Origin: Ferrimicrobium acidiphilum DSM 19497
GTDB lineage: Bacteria; Actinomycetota; Acidimicrobiia; Acidimicrobiales; Acidimicrobiaceae
Length of the DNA stretch: 64,000 bases
Reading direction: 5' to 3'
Assembly: GCF_000949255.1 (NCBI RefSeq)
Contig: NZ_JXUW01000005.1
Location: 1-64,000 of the forward strand
Within the stretch, counting starts at the first letter, position 1, and each line of letters starts with the position of its first letter. Below the pieces are notes generated by a model. It saw nothing but the letters and a program-made list of their open reading frames with translations. It was not told the DNA's origin and made no database searches. Shown piece by piece: positions 22,946-33,889 of the stretch. A program made the translations under genes and the position numbers.

Positions 22946-25822
22946 TTATGGAACCAGACGGCGGACGACGCCATAGCGTCCCTCTTGGATCCAAAGACTC
23001 TCGAGTTCACTGAACTCGCCCACGGTTCGGGGCGGTCCCAGGGGATTTGCGCCGGTTATCGAGGTCGCAACCACGATGGAGCTTGGGTGTGCTAAATCGC
23101 TAGCGTCGAAGCAGCGCGTCGCATAATCAGGGTAATCCGCGGCGACGAGTGCAGCTTCTGTGTCACTCTGCGGTGCACACCTCGCCAGCATCTGACCTGA
23201 GAGTGCAAGCGTTGCGGCGGCGGAGATCACGCCCTCAGGAGTGCCTCCGATGCCCCAAAGCATGACAGTAGCGGGATCCCCCTTAAGAACGCGCAAACTT
23301 GCCATCACATCGCCGTCAGGTATCTCGATCACCGGCACTCCATGCGCCCGCAAGTCCGCGATCACCGCGGCGTGTCGTGGCTTGGCTAGGATAACGACAC
23401 TAGTTTCACCAACACCCAATCCAAGCCGACTGGCTACGCGTTTGATGTTCTCAAGGAGTGGCCGATTCAGGTCAATGACCCCGGCGGCACGCTCACCGAC
23501 GATCAGTTTCTCGAGGTAGTAGCCCGGAAGGCTTCGAAATCCTCCCGATTGAGCAGCGGCGATCACCGAGATTGCCCCCTCCCGGCCACTGGCGGCGAAG
23601 TTCGTCCCTTCTAGCGGGTCTACAGCGAGATCGATGTCAATGGTGCCGGTACCAAGGCGTTCACCAACATAGAGCATGGGGGCATGATCCTTTTCTCCCT
23701 CGCCGACGATCACGGTGGCCGATACCGGCAGGCGACTGAGTTCGGCTCGCATCGCGGTGACCGCCGCTTGATCAGCGCGATCTTTGTCACCGAGTCCAAC
23801 TTCGTCAAGTGCTGCGCAGGCGGCTGCCTCGGTCGCCCGGAGTAAATCGGACACCAGGTGAGACGGATGTCCAAGCCTATAGGAGTCCACGACAAGGTCA
23901 AGGGCGGCATCTGCTACTTTTTCGGCGGTGAAGCCGAAATGGGCGGCAACATCGTCAACTGGAGCAGAGGTGCCAAAATGATCTACACCATAGAGGCGAT
24001 CCCCAGGACTGAGAAAGGCGTGCCACCCGGTTCCGACTGAGGCCTCCACCACGAGGCGCGGGACTCCCGTGGGGGCAAGGGCATCTCGCTCTCTCGGCTC
24101 AATGGCAAGGAAGCGCTCACGCCATGGCACCGAAATGACTCTGGCCCAGACATCATCCTCTTCCTTCAAGATCTTGGCCACCTCGATCGCGAGCGCTACC
24201 TCCGATCCTGATGCGAGAAGGATGATCTCAGGGCTTGAGGGCGTATCGTAGACCACGCGCGCACCGATATCGGTGAGCCAGGTTGGCGACGGCGTTGGGG
24301 GCAGCTGTGGCAACGGTTGACGAGTAAGTGCCAGAATCGTTGGACGAGAGCGATCGCTGAGGGCGAGTTCCCAGCTCGCATAGGTTTCGAAGGCGTCAGC
24401 GGGCCGCAGGACATTCGTATTTGGGATGATCCGAAGTGCCTCGAGCTGCTCGATAGGTTGGTGCGTTGGACCATCCTCTCCCACCGCAAAGGAGTCGTGG
24501 GAGAATAGATAGATGACGCCAAGGCCCATGATGGCACTCAACCGAAGGGCTGGTCGGAGGTAGTCAGAAAAGACGAGGAAAGTCGAGACGTAGGGGGTGT
24601 AACCAGAGAGGGCGAGTCCGTTGGCGATCGCGGCCATTGCGTGTTCACGAATGCCGAAATGGATCGTTGACCCGGTGAAGTCGTTGGGTGCGAGCGCCTT
24701 GAGGCCTACGTTTAGACCGGTTGATTCGGCTAGGTCAGCCGAGCCACCGATGAGAGCCGTACTCTGAGCTGCCTGGTGAGCAAGGAACGTCGCCGATGCT
24801 GCGCGCGTCGCCACTGGTGAGGTAGGTAGCTCCAAAGTTGACCTACGGTTGCCGTGAACGAGGGGCGGGGATGGCGGATCGAACCGCGCGCCATAGGTTT
24901 GAGTCCACGTCTTGTGCGACTCTTGCTTGGCCACGATCTGCTCAGCCAGATAGGATCTGACATCCTCGGGAACAAGGAACGCGGGCTCGACAGGCCAACC
25001 GTAGGCGGCCTTGGTAGCAGTGATCTCCTCCGCTCCGAGCGGGGCCCCATGGGCCTTGGAGGTGTTCTGCTTCGTTGGAGCACCGCGCCCGATGATCGTG
25101 GGTGCGATGACGAGGCTCGGACGATCGTGATCGGCAATGGCTTCGCGGTATGCTCGCTCGATTTCGTCGACGTCTTCGGTGTCCGCAATGGTAATGACCT
25201 GCCAGCCATAACTCGTGAAGCGGGCGACGGGATCATCGGTGCAGGATTGGTGACGCGGTCCATCGATGGTGATGTCGTTGGAGTCGTAGGTTACGATAAG
25301 CCGGTCGAGGTGCAGATGGCCCGCGAGCGACGCGGCCTCGTGGCTGATCCCCTCCATGAGGTCCCCGTCTGAGGCGAGGACATATGTGTGGTGATCGATC
25401 GCCCCATGGCTGTTCTCACGCATCTTTGCTTCACCGATTGCCATGCCGACGGCGGTTGCAACACCCTGGCCAAGAGGGCCCGTGGTGGTCTCGACGCCCG
25501 GAGTGAGACCATACTCGGGATGCCCTGGGGTCCTTGACCCCAGTTGGCGAAAGCGCGCGAGCTCTGTGATTCCGACGTCGTAGCCGAAGAGGTGCATTAG
25601 AGCGTAGAGCAGGGCTGACCCGTGGCCAGCGGAGAGTATGAACCGATCGCGGTTCGGCCAGGTTGGGTCCTTGGGGTCAAAGTTCAAAATACGTGAGAAC
25701 AGCGTGTAGCCGATCGGAGCGAGTCCAAGCGGTAGTCCGGGGTGCCCAGAGCGAGCCGCCTCGACCTGATCGATGGAGAGCATGCGGACGGTGGTGATAC
25801 ATCGTTGATCAAGAGAGTTCAT
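22946..25822 (-). CDS. transketolase-fructose bisphosphatase (GlpX class II) fusion protein
   Basis: One continuous frame of 958 residues joins two Calvin-cycle enzymes. Residues 1 to about 655 are transketolase: RMLSIDQVEAARSGHPGLPL, LSAGHGSALLYALMHLFG, TTGPLGQGVATAVGMAI (thiamine diphosphate site), GDLMEGISHEAASLAGH, the pyrimidine-domain GIREHAMAAIANG and FSHDSFAVGEDGPTHQPIE. Residues about 660-958 are class II fructose-1,6-bisphosphatase: VIVGEGEKDHAPML, DLAVDPLEGTN, LEKLIVGERAAGVIDLN, IPDGDVMASL and WGIGGTPEGVI. The start is ATG 25822, with AAGGAG upstream; the longer frame from 25930 has no such site. The bisphosphatase makes fructose 6-phosphate, a substrate of transketolase, so the fusion links consecutive steps. 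Class II enzymes often also take sedoheptulose bisphosphate. Both halves keep their key motifs. Confidence 0.93.
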   Translation of the reverse strand: MNSLDQRCITTVRMLSIDQVEAARSGHPGLPLGLAPIGYTLFSRILNFDPKDPTWPNRDRFILSAGHGSALLYALMHLFGYDVGITELARFRQLGSRTPGHPEYGLTPGVETTTGPLGQGVATAVGMAIGEAKMRENSHGAIDHHTYVLASDGDLMEGISHEAASLAGHLHLDRLIVTYDSNDITIDGPRHQSCTDDPVARFTSYGWQVITIADTEDVDEIERAYREAIADHDRPSLVIAPTIIGRGAPTKQNTSKAHGAPLGAEEITATKAAYGWPVEPAFLVPEDVRSYLAEQIVAKQESHKTWTQTYGARFDPPSPPLVHGNRRSTLELPTSPVATRAASATFLAHQAAQSTALIGGSADLAESTGLNVGLKALAPNDFTGSTIHFGIREHAMAAIANGLALSGYTPYVSTFLVFSDYLRPALRLSAIMGLGVIYLFSHDSFAVGEDGPTHQPIEQLEALRIIPNTNVLRPADAFETYASWELALSDRSRPTILALTRQPLPQLPPTPSPTWLTDIGARVVYDTPSSPEIILLASGSEVALAIEVAKILKEEDDVWARVISVPWRERFLAIEPRERDALAPTGVPRLVVEASVGTGWHAFLSPGDRLYGVDHFGTSAPVDDVAAHFGFTAEKVADAALDLVVDSYRLGHPSHLVSDLLRATEAAACAALDEVGLGDKDRADQAAVTAMRAELSRLPVSATVIVGEGEKDHAPMLYVGERLGTGTIDIDLAVDPLEGTNFAASGREGAISVIAAAQSGGFRSLPGYYLEKLIVGERAAGVIDLNRPLLENIKRVASRLGLGVGETSVVILAKPRHAAVIADLRAHGVPVIEIPDGDVMASLRVLKGDPATVMLWGIGGTPEGVISAAATLALSGQMLARCAPQSDTEAALVAADYPDYATRCFDASDLAHPSSIVVATSITGANPLGPPRTVGEFSELESLWIQEGRYGVVRRLVP

Positions 25823-26359
25823 GTGGAGGCTCCTTGGGGTACGCGAACAGATCGTAACATCGTCAGGTTCAGGCTGGTTACCTTGGGATGGTTGTGCTGA
25901 GACAACCGGGCCAGGTAGAGAGTGACGCAAGCGTCAATCGGGCCTTTTGGTTGGGTGGAGATTGCTGGCGATGCAAGGATTCTCGCATCAACGTCCCAGA
26001 CGTTGGTACCTCCAAAACTTCGTCGATTGTGCACGTTGACACCGCTTGATCCAATACCGCCTGCGATACAAAGTTGATCCGACTGCGTTCGGCTTCGGGT
26101 TACGCGAGGCATGGGCGGGTACATTCCTTTCCTTCGCTGATGTCACTCAACCGCGAAAATGCAAAGAGTGCTGTCTTGGATCCGCTTTCATCGTGCACCA
26201 CAACCCCCCTGGATCGCAAACGTCATCCCAACCTAGTGGACGATCTCGAGTCGACTCCTCCCCAACATGGGTGATGGAGAGGGTGAGTTGGGACTATGTT
26301 CCCGGGCTGGACGAAGGTCGCTCGATTGCGCTGCTCACCACGCCTCCTCGTCGCAGCTA
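25823..26359. other. gene-free stretch before the transketolase fusion
   Basis: About 540 bp with no supported gene. It separates the histidine kinase from the transketolase-GlpX/prk unit and should hold the promoter and any operator for that unit on the minus strand. I could not pick out a convincing -35/-10 pair. Confidence 0.5.
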
Positions 26360-27553
26360 TCATGATTCCGTCGACGCACCATCCTCGATGACGGCTGGCG
26401 TGACTGGGACTCGTAGGCGTACTAGGGTCCCCTCCCCAGGGCTCGAAAAGAGCTCTAGATTGCCACCGATGATTCGTGCTCGCTCACGCATACCGCCGAT
26501 CCCGATGGTAGTGGTCGGTGTCGCGAGGTCGAATCCATCTCCTCTGTCCCGAATGACCACCACCAGATCACCACCGATCGTCGCCAGCCGAAGTTCGCAC
26601 CTGGCGGTCCCTGCGTGCTTCCATGCATTGTTGAGAGCCTCTTGAATGATGCGAAGGGTGGCCAACGCTCGTGTGGCTTCGAGCGTGTTGACGAGCATGT
26701 TCGTTCGATCCTCGACCGCGACGGTGAAGTCGGGGTACGAGTTGGCCAAGGTGTCGACGGCCTCGAGAAAGCCGAACTCATCGAGCACCTGTCGCGCTGA
26801 GTCCTGGATGAGGTGGCGCATTGCTTGGGTGCTGGCACGCAGGAGATCGGATGCTACCCGCAGATCTCTCGCCTCGTTCTCGTCGAGGCCTCTGGCCGCC
26901 TTGACGGCTTCAAGCCGATAGTACGCAGCGTGGACCTGTTGGAGAACGCCATCGTGAAGGTCGAGTTGGATGCGGCGGCGCTCCGCCTCCTGGGCGTCAA
27001 TGAGCTGTTGAGCAAACCCCTCTAGGGCTCGTTCATGTGCCGCCAATTTATCGACCAAGATAGCATGGTCGAAGGCACCGGCCAGGAAACTCGCCACTGT
27101 CGTCAAGACCTCCTGGTGGTGATCGAGATCCACGTCGTCGCGTTGCCAATGGACATTGAGGACACCCACCACGGTCCCACTGGGATTGAGCATTGGCACC
27201 GAGATCAACGTGCGAAATCGTTCTCCTTGGAGCTCGGGGAGGTATCTATACCGATGATCACTCCACTTGTCAGGCACAACCGCGACCTGGCCAGTCTGAG
27301 CAACCCAGCCAGCGATTCCGTCACCGAGACCTAGCGAGACACGACGACGATAGGTGTCAAAGGGCGGGGTGGCGCCGACCAATTCTATGCGAGTCGCCTC
27401 GTAGTTGACCAGATGAACAAAGCAGACACTGGCCCCAACGGCCTCAACAACGAGTTGGGCTGATCGAGCAGCCAGTCGATCGAGCTGCAGGCTCTCGGCG
27501 AGCACGCCGGCAAGCTTACGATAGAGTATGAGCTCCTCAGGTTCAAGGATCAT
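26360..27553 (-). CDS. GAF-domain sensor histidine kinase (NarL-type system)
   Basis: Cytosolic sensor kinase with no transmembrane segment. Residues about 20-165 form a GAF domain (SVCFVHLVNYEATRIEL, GDGIAGWVAQTGQ, TLISVPMLNPSGTVVGVLNV). The HisKA_3 dimerisation helix follows with EAERRRIQLDLHDGVLQQVH, whose His is the phosphorylation site. The HATPase domain shows RIIQEALNNAWKHA (N box), VIRDRGDGFD (G1) and GIGGMRERARIIGG (G2). The start overlaps the response regulator stop by 4 bp. Lying inside the Calvin-cycle cluster, it probably senses a soluble ligand or redox state related to CO2 fixation; that is inference, as the GAF ligand cannot be read. Confidence 0.9.
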   Translation of the reverse strand: MILEPEELILYRKLAGVLAESLQLDRLAARSAQLVVEAVGASVCFVHLVNYEATRIELVGATPPFDTYRRRVSLGLGDGIAGWVAQTGQVAVVPDKWSDHRYRYLPELQGERFRTLISVPMLNPSGTVVGVLNVHWQRDDVDLDHHQEVLTTVASFLAGAFDHAILVDKLAAHERALEGFAQQLIDAQEAERRRIQLDLHDGVLQQVHAAYYRLEAVKAARGLDENEARDLRVASDLLRASTQAMRHLIQDSARQVLDEFGFLEAVDTLANSYPDFTVAVEDRTNMLVNTLEATRALATLRIIQEALNNAWKHAGTARCELRLATIGGDLVVVIRDRGDGFDLATPTTTIGIGGMRERARIIGGNLELFSSPGEGTLVRLRVPVTPAVIEDGASTES

Positions 27554-28203
27554 CGGAAGGTGACATCCCTCAACGCGACCGCCACCGCTTCGGCACGGGA
27601 CTTGACCTTGAGTTTTCGGTAGATCGAGGAGAGGTGACTTTTGACAGTCTCTTCACCGAGGAAAAGGTTCTGAGCGATCGACTTCGTCGACATTCCCTTG
27701 ACGATAAGCTCGAGGATCTCACTCTCGCGATGGGTCAACCCGAGATGTGCTCCAGGCCAAAACTCACCGAGCTGTAGCCGTGCGGCGAGCAGCGCGACGC
27801 GACCAGCGATCGATGGGTCGATAGTGATTTCGCCCTCCATCACACGGGTCAAAAGACCTACCAGTTCGGTGCTCGTTGCCTGTTTGAGAATGTAGCCTCT
27901 AGCGCCTCCACGCAGAGCACGGAACAGGTACGCCTCATCATCGTAGGCGGTGTAGAACACGACCGGCGTCTCGATTCCTGCCCCCACGACCTGTTCGAGG
28001 AGTTCAAAACCGGACCCAATCTTGAGACGAGCATCGGTGAGGATAAGATCAGGAGACTGCTCGGCCAAGATCTGCATCGCTTCGGGCACCGTCTTGACGG
28101 CAGCCGACACCTCCACCTCATCAGCATGGCTGCGCAGCATTGCACGCACACCGTCGATGATGACTTCGTGATCATCGACCAATAGGAGCCTGATGATCGA
28201 CAT
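27550..28203 (-). CDS. NarL/LuxR-family response regulator
   Basis: DNA-binding response regulator paired with the overlapping histidine kinase. The receiver domain begins IIRLLLVDDHEVIIDGVRAM with the acidic pair DD; the phospho-acceptor Asp is in PDLILTDARLKIGSG, and VFYTAYDDEAY and GYILKQATSTEL hold the Thr and Lys switch residues. The C-terminal LuxR helix-turn-helix reads GLTHRESEILELIVKGMSTKSIAQ and EETVKSHLSSIYRKLKVKSRAEA. I prefer ATG 28203 (217 residues), which puts the receiver strand directly at the N-terminus; ATG 28227 is possible and neither has a strong ribosome site. Targets may be the nearby Calvin genes. Confidence 0.92.
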   Translation of the reverse strand: MSIIRLLLVDDHEVIIDGVRAMLRSHADEVEVSAAVKTVPEAMQILAEQSPDLILTDARLKIGSGFELLEQVVGAGIETPVVFYTAYDDEAYLFRALRGGARGYILKQATSTELVGLLTRVMEGEITIDPSIAGRVALLAARLQLGEFWPGAHLGLTHRESEILELIVKGMSTKSIAQNLFLGEETVKSHLSSIYRKLKVKSRAEAVAVALRDVTFR

Positions 28204-28499
28204 CAGCGTCGCCTGAGTCCGCGCCATTGCATCGGTATGCCCACTAACACGGATCCTCGCCCGTCGCCTGAGCCCCTTCGTCGGTGTCGCAGAGCCACCA
28301 AGCGAGCTGCCCGTGCTTGAGCCCCGGCGCTAATGACCCGGTTGGACCGTGCGATGTTTGCAATGGATTCCACGATAACCAGACTCTCCCGGTGTGCTAT
28401 GGTGGCCAAAGCTTAGACGCTGGCAAGCGGCACCAGCGCTGCCTGACTGCAGTGGCTGGGATTTGGACATCCTTCTGCCAAACGGCGGTAGACAAACTC

Positions 28500-29522
28500 T
28501 CAAAGCGTGACCAAGTCACGTGGTTCAAGCGCCGCGGCGGTGTCGACTACCCGTGACATCAGGCTTGCCTGAGTAAGTTCGCGGTCCTGACCTGAACTGG
28601 CCCAGACTTTGAGCGGGGTGTCCTGGAGCGCACGGCCGAACGAGAAGGTAAGCGGCCAGGGTAGTGGGTCCATGGCGTGCATCGCAGCCAGGTTTGTGGT
28701 GGCGGCCTCGTCGGATTGACCGCCGGACAGGAGGGCAATTCCCGCCACCGAGGCTGGTACGGTGTCGCGATAGCACGCGATGGTGGCCTGCGCGATCTCC
28801 TCGGGAGTAGCTGCAGGGCCAGCATCTCCAGGCGTGACCATGGAGGGCTTGAGTATCATGCCGGTAAGTGTGACGTCGAAGGAGCGGAGTTGCTCAAAGA
28901 CCGCCGTCAAGACGGTCCGCGTGACCGCTATGTTGGTGTCGAGGTCGTGCGTCCCCTCCATGAGTACCTCTGGTTCGACGATCGGCACGAGCCCGAACTC
29001 TTGACAGAGCCTGGCGTAGCGCGCCAGCGCGTGGGCGTTGCTCGCGATGCAAATCGGGCTTGGTTGGCCGACGTCGATGCGCAGGACGGCGCGCCATTTG
29101 GCAAAACGGGCACCCTTGTCGTAGTAGCGTTCCAAACGGGGCCCAAGGTTATCCAGACCCTCGGTCACGAGTTCGCCATCGGTGCCGGCGAGAGGTTTGG
29201 CGCCGGTGTCAACCTTGATTCCGCATAGGAGCCCCAGGCGGGCCAGGTAGTCAGGGAAGGCCTCATCGGATGTAAAGGTCCTCTGGTTGAAGGTTTCGTC
29301 GTAGAGGATAGCTCCTGAGACGAAGGCAGGCAGTCCGGGCGTGCTGACGAGCGTTTCACGCCAGGCACGCCGCGACTGCTCGTTCGATTCTATTCCGAGC
29401 GCCGTGAAGCGCTTGGTGAGGGTCGGGCTACTTTCATCAGCCGCGAGGATCCCTTTCGGGTGCTCGACCAATGCACGAGCGTTGTCGACGAGTTCATTGA
29501 TGGCGGTCAAGCGGTTGGCCAT
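28500..29522 (-). CDS. fructose-bisphosphate aldolase, class I
   Basis: Condenses glyceraldehyde 3-phosphate and dihydroxyacetone phosphate, or erythrose 4-phosphate for sedoheptulose bisphosphate, in the Calvin cycle; reversible in glycolysis. Class I marks are visible: GILAADESSPTLTKRF, GAILYDETFNQRT, CGIKVDTGAKPLAG, GARFAKWRAVLRI, and the Schiff-base lysine in GMILKPSMV. IALLSGGQSDEAATTNLAAM and LTFSFGRALQ complete the phosphate site. At 340 residues it is a typical length. Class I enzymes are less common in bacteria than metal-dependent class II. It precedes the two-component genes by about 270 bp on the same strand. Confidence 0.95.
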   Translation of the reverse strand: MANRLTAINELVDNARALVEHPKGILAADESSPTLTKRFTALGIESNEQSRRAWRETLVSTPGLPAFVSGAILYDETFNQRTFTSDEAFPDYLARLGLLCGIKVDTGAKPLAGTDGELVTEGLDNLGPRLERYYDKGARFAKWRAVLRIDVGQPSPICIASNAHALARYARLCQEFGLVPIVEPEVLMEGTHDLDTNIAVTRTVLTAVFEQLRSFDVTLTGMILKPSMVTPGDAGPAATPEEIAQATIACYRDTVPASVAGIALLSGGQSDEAATTNLAAMHAMDPLPWPLTFSFGRALQDTPLKVWASSGQDRELTQASLMSRVVDTAAALEPRDLVTL

Positions 29523-29574
29523 GGATCCTCCTGTTTGGAACTTTGCTCCAACTTAGGTTGGATGATTCGATCGC

Positions 29575-30507
29575 TTAGTCACCCAAAATGTGGGGTTGTG
29601 GGGTGAAATCAACCTCACCCGAGGCTTGGAGATAGCGTGCCAGGTCGATGATCGCGCTGGTGGGTGGTTCCCCGCTTCTCACCCCGAGACACCAGCTACG
29701 GCGCTGGGGTAGCGGTGGCACATTCAGTGAGACGAGTTCACCGGTCTCCAACTCGTGAGCCACCGACTCGGTGGAGATGACGGCGATGCCTAGGCCGAGC
29801 TCGACGAGGCGCTTCATAGCCAGATTCGATCCGACGGCAAGGGTGGGGGGTGTGATCGCGAGTTCACTAATCAGCTCTTCGGCCGATGCTCGGGTGCCTG
29901 AGCCGGGCTCTCGCACGAGCCAGGTTACGGCTCCCACCTGATCGATGGTCGGCTCGAGTGTCGGCCCAAACCACTGGTGTGCACGGGCTTCGTTCGCGAT
30001 CAAGGCGAGTTCGTGCACTCGGGTTGCGATGACCTCGACGGGTTCGCTTCGTGTCGGTCTGCCTGAGATGACCATGTCGACACGGTGATCGTCGAGGAGT
30101 TGGAACAGAGTGGTCTTGTTGGCGACCTCAAGGCTGACCGTCGCGTGAGGTCGTCCCGCGAGATAGCCCTGAAGCCAACGCGGAAGTAGCTCTTCCCCGA
30201 CGGTCGCTACCGCACCGATGCGAAGAACGAAGGTGTCAGGATCGTTGGCCTCCCGTGTTCGCACAAGGGCCTCCTCCATGACGCCAAGCAGGTTTGAAGC
30301 GTAGACAGCAAGCACTTCGCCGGCTGGAGTGAGTGCCATGCCGCGTCCGACACGTCTCGTGAGGGCTACACCCACCTCGCGAGCCAGGGCGGACATGGTT
30401 GAAGAGACGGCGGCGGATGTAACGAATAGACGTCGACTTGCTGCGCTGATTGACCCGGTTTCAGCCACTGCCAGCAGGGTTTTGAGTTGAGTGGTTGTCA
30501 TGTGCAT
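29575..30507 (-). CDS. cbbR: LysR-family regulator of the cbb genes
   Basis: Transcription factor of the CbbR type, encoded divergently from cbbLSX. The N-terminal helix-turn-helix reads QLKTLLAVAETGSISAASRRLFVTSAAVSSTMSAL with the linker helix after it. The effector domain (about 90-300) includes LRIGAVATVGEELLPRWLQG, FQLLDDHRVDMVISGRPTR, and LVREPGSGTRASAEELI. CbbR proteins sense metabolites such as phosphoenolpyruvate, RuBP or NADPH; the effector here is unknown. There is no clear ribosome site. A TATAGT hexamer 11 bp before ATG 30507 lies within a perfect palindrome, so the transcript may be nearly leaderless and self-regulated. Assignment to cbbR rests on location and family. Confidence 0.88.
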   Translation of the reverse strand: MHMTTTQLKTLLAVAETGSISAASRRLFVTSAAVSSTMSALAREVGVALTRRVGRGMALTPAGEVLAVYASNLLGVMEEALVRTREANDPDTFVLRIGAVATVGEELLPRWLQGYLAGRPHATVSLEVANKTTLFQLLDDHRVDMVISGRPTRSEPVEVIATRVHELALIANEARAHQWFGPTLEPTIDQVGAVTWLVREPGSGTRASAEELISELAITPPTLAVGSNLAMKRLVELGLGIAVISTESVAHELETGELVSLNVPPLPQRRSWCLGVRSGEPPTSAIIDLARYLQASGEVDFTPQPHILGD

Positions 30508-30515
30508 GAGTTTAG

Positions 30516-30531
30516 TTAACTATATAGTTAA
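30516..30531. promoter_or_regulatory. perfect 16-bp palindrome, probable CbbR operator
   Basis: TTAACTATATAGTTAA is its own reverse complement and sits 8 bp upstream of the cbbR start, about 100 bp upstream of cbbL. It contains T-N11-A spacing typical of LysR sites and overlaps the likely -10 of cbbR, which fits autoregulation plus activation of cbbL. Confidence 0.6.
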
Positions 30532-30549
30532 GAATAGACGGCGAATTCA

Positions 30550-32079
<1,530 letters not shown>

Positions 32080-32123
32080 TACCGGCTATTACCGACAGTC
32101 ACTAGCGAAAGGACACAAACATT

Positions 32124-32540
32124 ATGCACCTTACTCAAGGTCAATTCTCATTCTTACCACCCTTGACCGATGAGCAAATCATTGCTCAGATCCAATGGGC
32201 GCTTCAACATGATTGGGCAGTAGGGGTGGAGTTCACAGACGACCCGCACCCGCGCAATACCTACTGGGATATGTGGGGTTTGCCGATGTTTGACCTCCGT
32301 GATCCTGCCGCAATCCTCTATGAAGTCAACGAGTGCCGCCGGGCGTACCCGAATCGCTATATCCGGGTTACGGCGTTCGACTCGACGAGAGGTTGGGAGG
32401 CGCCTCGGATGTCCTACCTGGTCCAGCGACCCGAAGATGAGCCGGGCTTTGTTCTCGAGCGTCAGGAGACAGAGGGTCGTCGGGTGGTCTACTCGACGAG
32501 GAGCTACGCGGCAGATAAGCCAGCGGGGACACGCTATTGA
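32124..32540 (+). CDS. cbbS: RuBisCO small subunit
   Basis: Small subunit capping the L8 core in the L8S8 holoenzyme. [39 protein letters not shown] and [20 protein letters not shown] are characteristic. The 138-residue protein has the C-terminal extension of red-type small subunits (about residues 108-138, ending [11 protein letters not shown]), which forms beta hairpins around the solvent channel in form IC and ID enzymes. It follows cbbL by 44 bp; AAAGGA precedes the ATG by about 10 bp. Confidence 0.96.
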   Translation: MHLTQGQFSFLPPLTDEQIIAQIQWALQHDWAVGVEFTDDPHPRNTYWDMWGLPMFDLRDPAAILYEVNECRRAYPNRYIRVTAFDSTRGWEAPRMSYLVQRPEDEPGFVLERQETEGRRVVYSTRSYAADKPAGTRY

Positions 32541-32598
32541 CACCAATGTTGATGGTTCCGCAGTTGCTGTTTGGCACTGACACGAACGGAGTTTGCGC

Positions 32599-33474
32599 AT
32601 GAGTGATGGCATCGATCTCGGTGCGCTCTATACCGAGACGAAGATCCAAGAGACGCTCGATGAGCTAGACCGGGAGTTGGTCGGGCTCAAGCCAGTCAAG
32701 ACGCGCATACGGGAGATCGCTGCCTTGCTGCTCGTGGATCGAGCGCGTGCACAGCTGGAGCTCATTGGTGGGCAGCCCAGTCTGCACATGAGCTTTACCG
32801 GCAATCCCGGCACCGGCAAGACCACGGTAGCGCTGCGTATGGCCGAACTTCTTGCTCGGCTTGGTTACATTCGACAGGGCCATGTCGTTGCGGTGACACG
32901 AGATGATCTCGTCGGACAATATATCGGCCATACTGCGCCAAAGACGAAGGAGGTCCTCAAGCGCGCGATGGGCGGCGTGCTCTTCATCGATGAAGCCTAC
33001 TATCTCTTCAAGCCGGAGAACGAGCGAGACTATGGCGCCGAGTCGATCGAAATCTTACTCCAAGTCATGGAGAACCAGCGTGATGATCTTGTCGTGATTC
33101 TGGCGGGTTACAAGGATCGCATGGACACCTTCTTCAGTTCGAATCCAGGCATGTCTTCGAGAATCGCCCACCATATCGACTTTCCGGACTACTCCGTACA
33201 GGAGTTACTGGCTATCGCGAAGCTGATGTTGGCTGCATGGCAGTACCAGTTCTCGGATGAGGCGCAGGAGGTCTTTGCACGCTACCTCGAATTGCGCATG
33301 ACCCAGCCGAATTTTGCTAATGCACGCAGTGTTCGCAATGCGTTGGACCGGACGCGCTTGCGTCAGGCGAATCGACTCTTTGAACGAAGAGGTAGGTCGG
33401 TGACCAAAACTGATCTCATGACGATCGAGCCGGAGGACATACTCGCCAGCCGAGTCTTTCAAACTTCTCCGTAA
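32599..33474 (+). CDS. cbbX: red-type RuBisCO activase CbbX
   Basis: AAA+ hexameric motor that pulls the C-terminus of the red-type large subunit to release inhibitory sugar phosphates. The protein shows the Walker [21 protein letters not shown], the pore-loop [14 protein letters not shown] typical of CbbX, Walker [13 protein letters not shown], and the C-terminal arginine-finger region [20 protein letters not shown]. The start is ATG 32599 ([11 protein letters not shown]), with GGAG about 12 bp upstream. It comes 58 bp after cbbS, completing the operon. The length of 291 residues is normal. Confidence 0.97.
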   Translation: MSDGIDLGALYTETKIQETLDELDRELVGLKPVKTRIREIAALLLVDRARAQLELIGGQPSLHMSFTGNPGTGKTTVALRMAELLARLGYIRQGHVVAVTRDDLVGQYIGHTAPKTKEVLKRAMGGVLFIDEAYYLFKPENERDYGAESIEILLQVMENQRDDLVVILAGYKDRMDTFFSSNPGMSSRIAHHIDFPDYSVQELLAIAKLMLAAWQYQFSDEAQEVFARYLELRMTQPNFANARSVRNALDRTRLRQANRLFERRGRSVTKTDLMTIEPEDILASRVFQTSP

Positions 33475-33889
33475 CAAGAGACAAGCACACCGATGGGTTA
33501 CACCATACAGGTACCATCCGTTAGACGACTCGAGTATCAAGCGTCGATGGTAAAGCCCCACGGCACCGGCCACTGCCAAGACCTCGTCGCTGACAGATCA
33601 CGAGGACGTACCGGCGAGGTCGTTGGCTTGGACACCGGGATCTATAGAGCACACTGATGTCGGCTGTAGGCTTATCTCAGCCGGTTGGCTCCTCTAGCGC
33701 TAACAAGCACACGGCCAAAGAGAATGACGCTCGAGTGATGGACCAAGGAGCGAACCCGCTCTAGCCAAGTCCACACCGAATGGAATAGCTCGGGAACCGA
33801 CGCGTTGGTTATAGTTGCAAATCATTTGGCATAGTGGCTCCATTGCCACGTATTAGCCAGCTCAATGACGAAAACTGAAAAGGAATGCC
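33475..33889. other. gene-free stretch after cbbX
   Basis: About 415 bp with no supported gene, separating the carboxylation operon from the redox gene pair. It should carry the promoter of the peroxiredoxin-like gene; no clear terminator hairpin was seen after cbbX. Confidence 0.5.
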
